DNA from: Desulfobacterales bacterium
GTDB lineage: Bacteria > Desulfobacterota > Desulfobacteria > Desulfobacterales > UBA5852
DNA length: 9,085 bases
Direction of reading: 5' to 3'
Assembly: GCA_016735415.1 (NCBI GenBank)
Contig: JAERRP010000761.1
Location: forward strand, 1-9,085
The translations under genes were made by a program, and so were the position numbers. The notes beneath the pieces are model-generated. The model was not told the DNA's origin and did no database searches. It was given only the letters and a program-made list of their open reading frames with translations. Below are positions 7,007 through 9,085 of this stretch, in pieces (positions within the stretch are counted from its first letter, which is position 1; every line of letters begins with the position of its first letter).

Positions 7007-7918
7007 ATGACCCGAAAAACCGTCAAAACCAAATCCACACCCGCAGCGGGCGGGCGCAAACCACGCAAAATGGCCCTCGGTCGCGGGCTCGACGCCCTCC
7101 TGCCGGGCGGTGCTTCCGGAACCGATGACGATCACCGGCCCTATAGGTCCTGCCCGATCGACATAATTCGACCCAATCGCTACCAGCCGCGCCGTCATTT
7201 CCCCGAGGATGAGATGGCGGAACTGACCGCTTCGATCAAAGCCCAGGGTATCATTCAACCCCTGCTGGTGCGCAAAGACACTATCGGTTACGAACTGGTG
7301 GCCGGTGAACGCCGGCTGCGGGCCGCTAAAATGGCCGGGTTGGCCGAAGTTCCGGTGGTGATCAAGGACATGACCGATGCCCAATTGCTGGAAGTGTCCA
7401 TCGTTGAAAACATCCAGCGTGAGGATTTCAACCCCATCGAAGAAGCCGATGCCTATCACCGCCTGATGAGCGAGTTCGGCCTGACCCAGGATCAGGCCGC
7501 CTCCCGGGTGGGTAAAAGTCGATCGTCCGTGGCCAATTTTCTCCGGTTGCGCCAACTCCAGGCACCCATCAAGCAAAGCATTGTTGCGGGAACCATCAGC
7601 ATGGGGCACGCCCGGGCTCTGCTGGGCCTTGAATCGGCCGTCGAGCGCCAGAGCACCTGGCGCATCATCATTTCCCGCCAGCTCTCCGTCCGGGAGACCG
7701 AAAAACTGATCCGCAAGTTGAAGACCACGGCCAAACCCAAACCCGCTTCGCGACCCTCGTCTCTGGATCGCCATCTGGCATCGGTGGCCGTTGATCTTTC
7801 CCGGATTTACGGCACCAAGGTCTCGGTTCAACGCAAAGGCCAGCGCGGCAAAGTCGCCATCGAATTCTACAATAACGACGACCTCGACCGTCTGATTTCC
7901 CTGCTCAAACAAGACTGA
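7007..7918 (+). CDS. parB: Chromosome-partitioning protein ParB (Spo0J family, parS-binding CTPase)
   Basis: ParB binds parS sites, spreads or slides on DNA as a CTP-dependent clamp, and stimulates ParA. The protein has 303 residues, within the normal range. A basic N-terminal tail leads to the ParA-stimulating segment [11 protein letters not shown] (24-34). The ParB/Srx-like CTP-binding domain follows, with [18 protein letters not shown] (53-70), GERRLRA (100-106) and [14 protein letters not shown] (134-147). The helix-turn-helix DNA-binding region is about 157-205 ([23 protein letters not shown]). After a Pro/Lys-rich linker (about 240-252), the C-terminal dimerisation domain is 253-303. 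No domain is missing or broken. It starts 4 bases after parA and is followed after 19 bases by ispH. No obvious parS was found in this window, so its sites would lie elsewhere. Confidence 0.96.
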   Translation: MTRKTVKTKSTPAAGGRKPRKMALGRGLDALLPGGASGTDDDHRPYRSCPIDIIRPNRYQPRRHFPEDEMAELTASIKAQGIIQPLLVRKDTIGYELVAGERRLRAAKMAGLAEVPVVIKDMTDAQLLEVSIVENIQREDFNPIEEADAYHRLMSEFGLTQDQAASRVGKSRSSVANFLRLRQLQAPIKQSIVAGTISMGHARALLGLESAVERQSTWRIIISRQLSVRETEKLIRKLKTTAKPKPASRPSSLDRHLASVAVDLSRIYGTKVSVQRKGQRGKVAIEFYNNDDLDRLISLLKQD

Positions 7919-7937
7919 CGACCACCGAATCCACCTG

Positions 7938-9085
7938 ATGAAAATCATTCTCGCCCAAACCGCCGGCTTCTGCATGGGCGTCCGGCGCGCCGTCGAAATG
8001 GTAATGGAGGCCCCGGAAAAACACGAACTGCCAATCTGCACCTACGGACCGCTGATCCACAATCCCCAGGTACTGGAACTGCTGGAAGAAAAAGGAATTT
8101 CAATTTTGGACACCATGCCGACCAGCGGCAGCGGCACCGTCCTGATCAGGGCTCATGGTGTGCCCCCCGATGTGAAAATCGATCTAACCCGGGCCGGCTA
8201 CGTCGTCATCGATGCCACCTGCCCCCGGGTGATCCGGGTCCAGACCATCATCCGCAAACACAGCGCCAAGGGCTACGCCACCATCATCATCGGCGACCGC
8301 GACCATCCCGAAGTGATCGGCCTGCTGGGCTATGCCGGCCGACAGGGGCACGTGGCCGCTTCCCTATCGGAGATTAAAGCTCTGCCGCGGTTCGAACAGG
8401 CCATCGTGGTGGCCCAGACCACCCAGAATACCCGCACGTTCGCGGAAATCCGCACATGGACGCAACAGCACCGAGCCCACTACAAACTGTTCGAAACGAT
8501 CTGCGATTCCACCGAAAAACGGCAGGCCGAAGTGAAAACCCTGTCCGCCCTGGTGGATGCCGTGGTGGTGGTCGGCGGCCGGGACAGCGGCAACACCCAG
8601 CGCCTGTTCGAGATCGCCCGGGCTTCCGGCAAACCCGCCTATCACATCGAGACCGAAAAGGAACTCGACCTGGAAGCCCTGTCCGGCGCACAGAGCATCG
8701 GCATCTCCGCCGGAGCCTCGACGCCCAACTGGCAAACCCGGAAAATCTGCCGGGTGCTGGAATCCGCGCCTTATCAGGCCGCTAAAACCATGCGCAGCCG
8801 GCTTTACCGCCTGCAGCGCACGCTCATCCTGACCAACATCTATGTCGCCATGGGGGCCGGTTGTCTGACCTACGCCGCCCAAAAACTTCAAATGCTGCCG
8901 GGTTTGGTTCTTCATGGACTGGTGGCCATGCTTTATGTGCTTTCCATGCACCTGTTGAACAATCTTACCGGCAGCGATGCCGATCGCTACAATAGTCCGG
9001 AGCGCGAACAATTCTATAACCGTTACAAACGTCCCCTGGTGTTTCTGGCCGTCGCCAGCGGAACCGCCGGGCTGGCCATATCGGC
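7938..9085 (+). CDS. ispH: IspH (HMB-PP reductase) fused to a C-terminal membrane domain, possibly UbiA-like; 3' end outside the window
   Basis: The frame from ATG 7938 stays open to the window end (382 full codons). Residues 1-277 form a complete 4-hydroxy-3-methylbut-2-enyl diphosphate reductase, the iron-sulfur enzyme that makes IPP and DMAPP at the end of the MEP pathway. Cluster ligands are Cys12 (GFCMGVRRAV), Cys95 (DATCPRV) and Cys189 (ETICDST). Substrate-site residues include His41, His74, His123 and Glu125 (DHPEV), GNT at 218-220 and SAGASTP (257-263). IspH normally ends near here, at about 280-320 residues. Instead a basic segment (RSRLYRLQR, 286-294) leads to hydrophobic stretches at about 295-314, 321-340 and 365-382. 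After the second comes NNLTGSDADRYNSPER (341-356), in the place and spacing of the UbiA first motif NDxxDxxxD...NxPxR, but with Asn and Gly replacing two Asp. The reductase call is firm and the UbiA-like call tentative. No clear Shine-Dalgarno sequence is seen; coupling to parB is likely. Confidence 0.9.
   Translation, partial: MKIILAQTAGFCMGVRRAVEMVMEAPEKHELPICTYGPLIHNPQVLELLEEKGISILDTMPTSGSGTVLIRAHGVPPDVKIDLTRAGYVVIDATCPRVIRVQTIIRKHSAKGYATIIIGDRDHPEVIGLLGYAGRQGHVAASLSEIKALPRFEQAIVVAQTTQNTRTFAEIRTWTQQHRAHYKLFETICDSTEKRQAEVKTLSALVDAVVVVGGRDSGNTQRLFEIARASGKPAYHIETEKELDLEALSGAQSIGISAGASTPNWQTRKICRVLESAPYQAAKTMRSRLYRLQRTLILTNIYVAMGAGCLTYAAQKLQMLPGLVLHGLVAMLYVLSMHLLNNLTGSDADRYNSPEREQFYNRYKRPLVFLAVASGTAGLAIS
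8793..9085 (+). other. Membrane domain portion of the ispH frame (UbiA-prenyltransferase-like start, truncated)
   Basis: This part of the ispH frame codes for residues 286-382. It has a basic entry helix, two hydrophobic helices of about 20 residues, a polar loop NNLTGSDADRYNSPER (codons from 8958), a basic EQFYNRYKRP segment, and a third hydrophobic helix running into the window edge. In UbiA-family enzymes, helix 2 ends in an Asp-rich motif that binds prenyl diphosphate through magnesium. Here only the later Asp residues (347 and 349) are kept. It may be a divergent or non-catalytic UbiA-type domain, or an unrelated membrane anchor. The sequence after the window would settle this. Confidence 0.45.

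Noticed and set aside
6079..8041. Two long minus-strand open frames (329 and 356 codons) across parA, parB and the ispH start
   Set aside because: They are shadows of three clearly recognised genes, and no homology is visible in the translations.

Overview
The window is a stretch of ordinary bacterial chromosome with high GC content, roughly 55-60% by eye. It carries seven protein genes, two of them cut by the window edges. No rRNA, tRNA, CRISPR array, insertion sequence or phage gene was seen. The gene types suggest an anaerobic member of the Desulfobacterota (the former sulfate-reducing delta-proteobacteria): a second, divergent EF-G, an alphaproteobacterial-like MtnA, an M48 peptidase with TPR repeats, and a ParA-ParB-IspH cluster. 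This assignment is an inference from protein style only.

Left part (1-2302, + strand): the C-terminal half of adenine deaminase is followed by a 244-base GC-rich intergenic stretch full of inverted repeats. Next comes mtnA (methylthioribose-1-phosphate isomerase), closed by a strong intrinsic terminator. The two enzymes fit one salvage theme: 5'-methylthioadenosine or 5'-deoxyadenosine left over from SAM chemistry is split elsewhere into adenine, handled by the deaminase, and a sugar, handled by MtnA.

Middle (2361-5973): a good sigma-70-type promoter drives a monocistronic EF-G paralogue. It has intact G motifs but altered domain IV loops, including Arg where translocating EF-G has the conserved tip His. 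Facing it on the minus strand is an exported M48 zinc metalloprotease with C-terminal TPRs, resembling the outer-membrane quality-control protease BepA, with its own promoter and ribosome binding site.

Right part (6223-9085, + strand): parA and parB of the chromosomal type are 4 bases apart. After 19 bases comes ispH, the last enzyme of the MEP isoprenoid pathway. The ispH frame does not stop at the end of the reductase domain. It continues into a membrane domain whose layout resembles the start of a UbiA-type prenyltransferase with a degenerate Asp motif, and runs off the window. This apparent IspH-membrane fusion is the most unusual thing here: an enzyme that makes IPP/DMAPP joined to a domain of a family that uses prenyl diphosphates.
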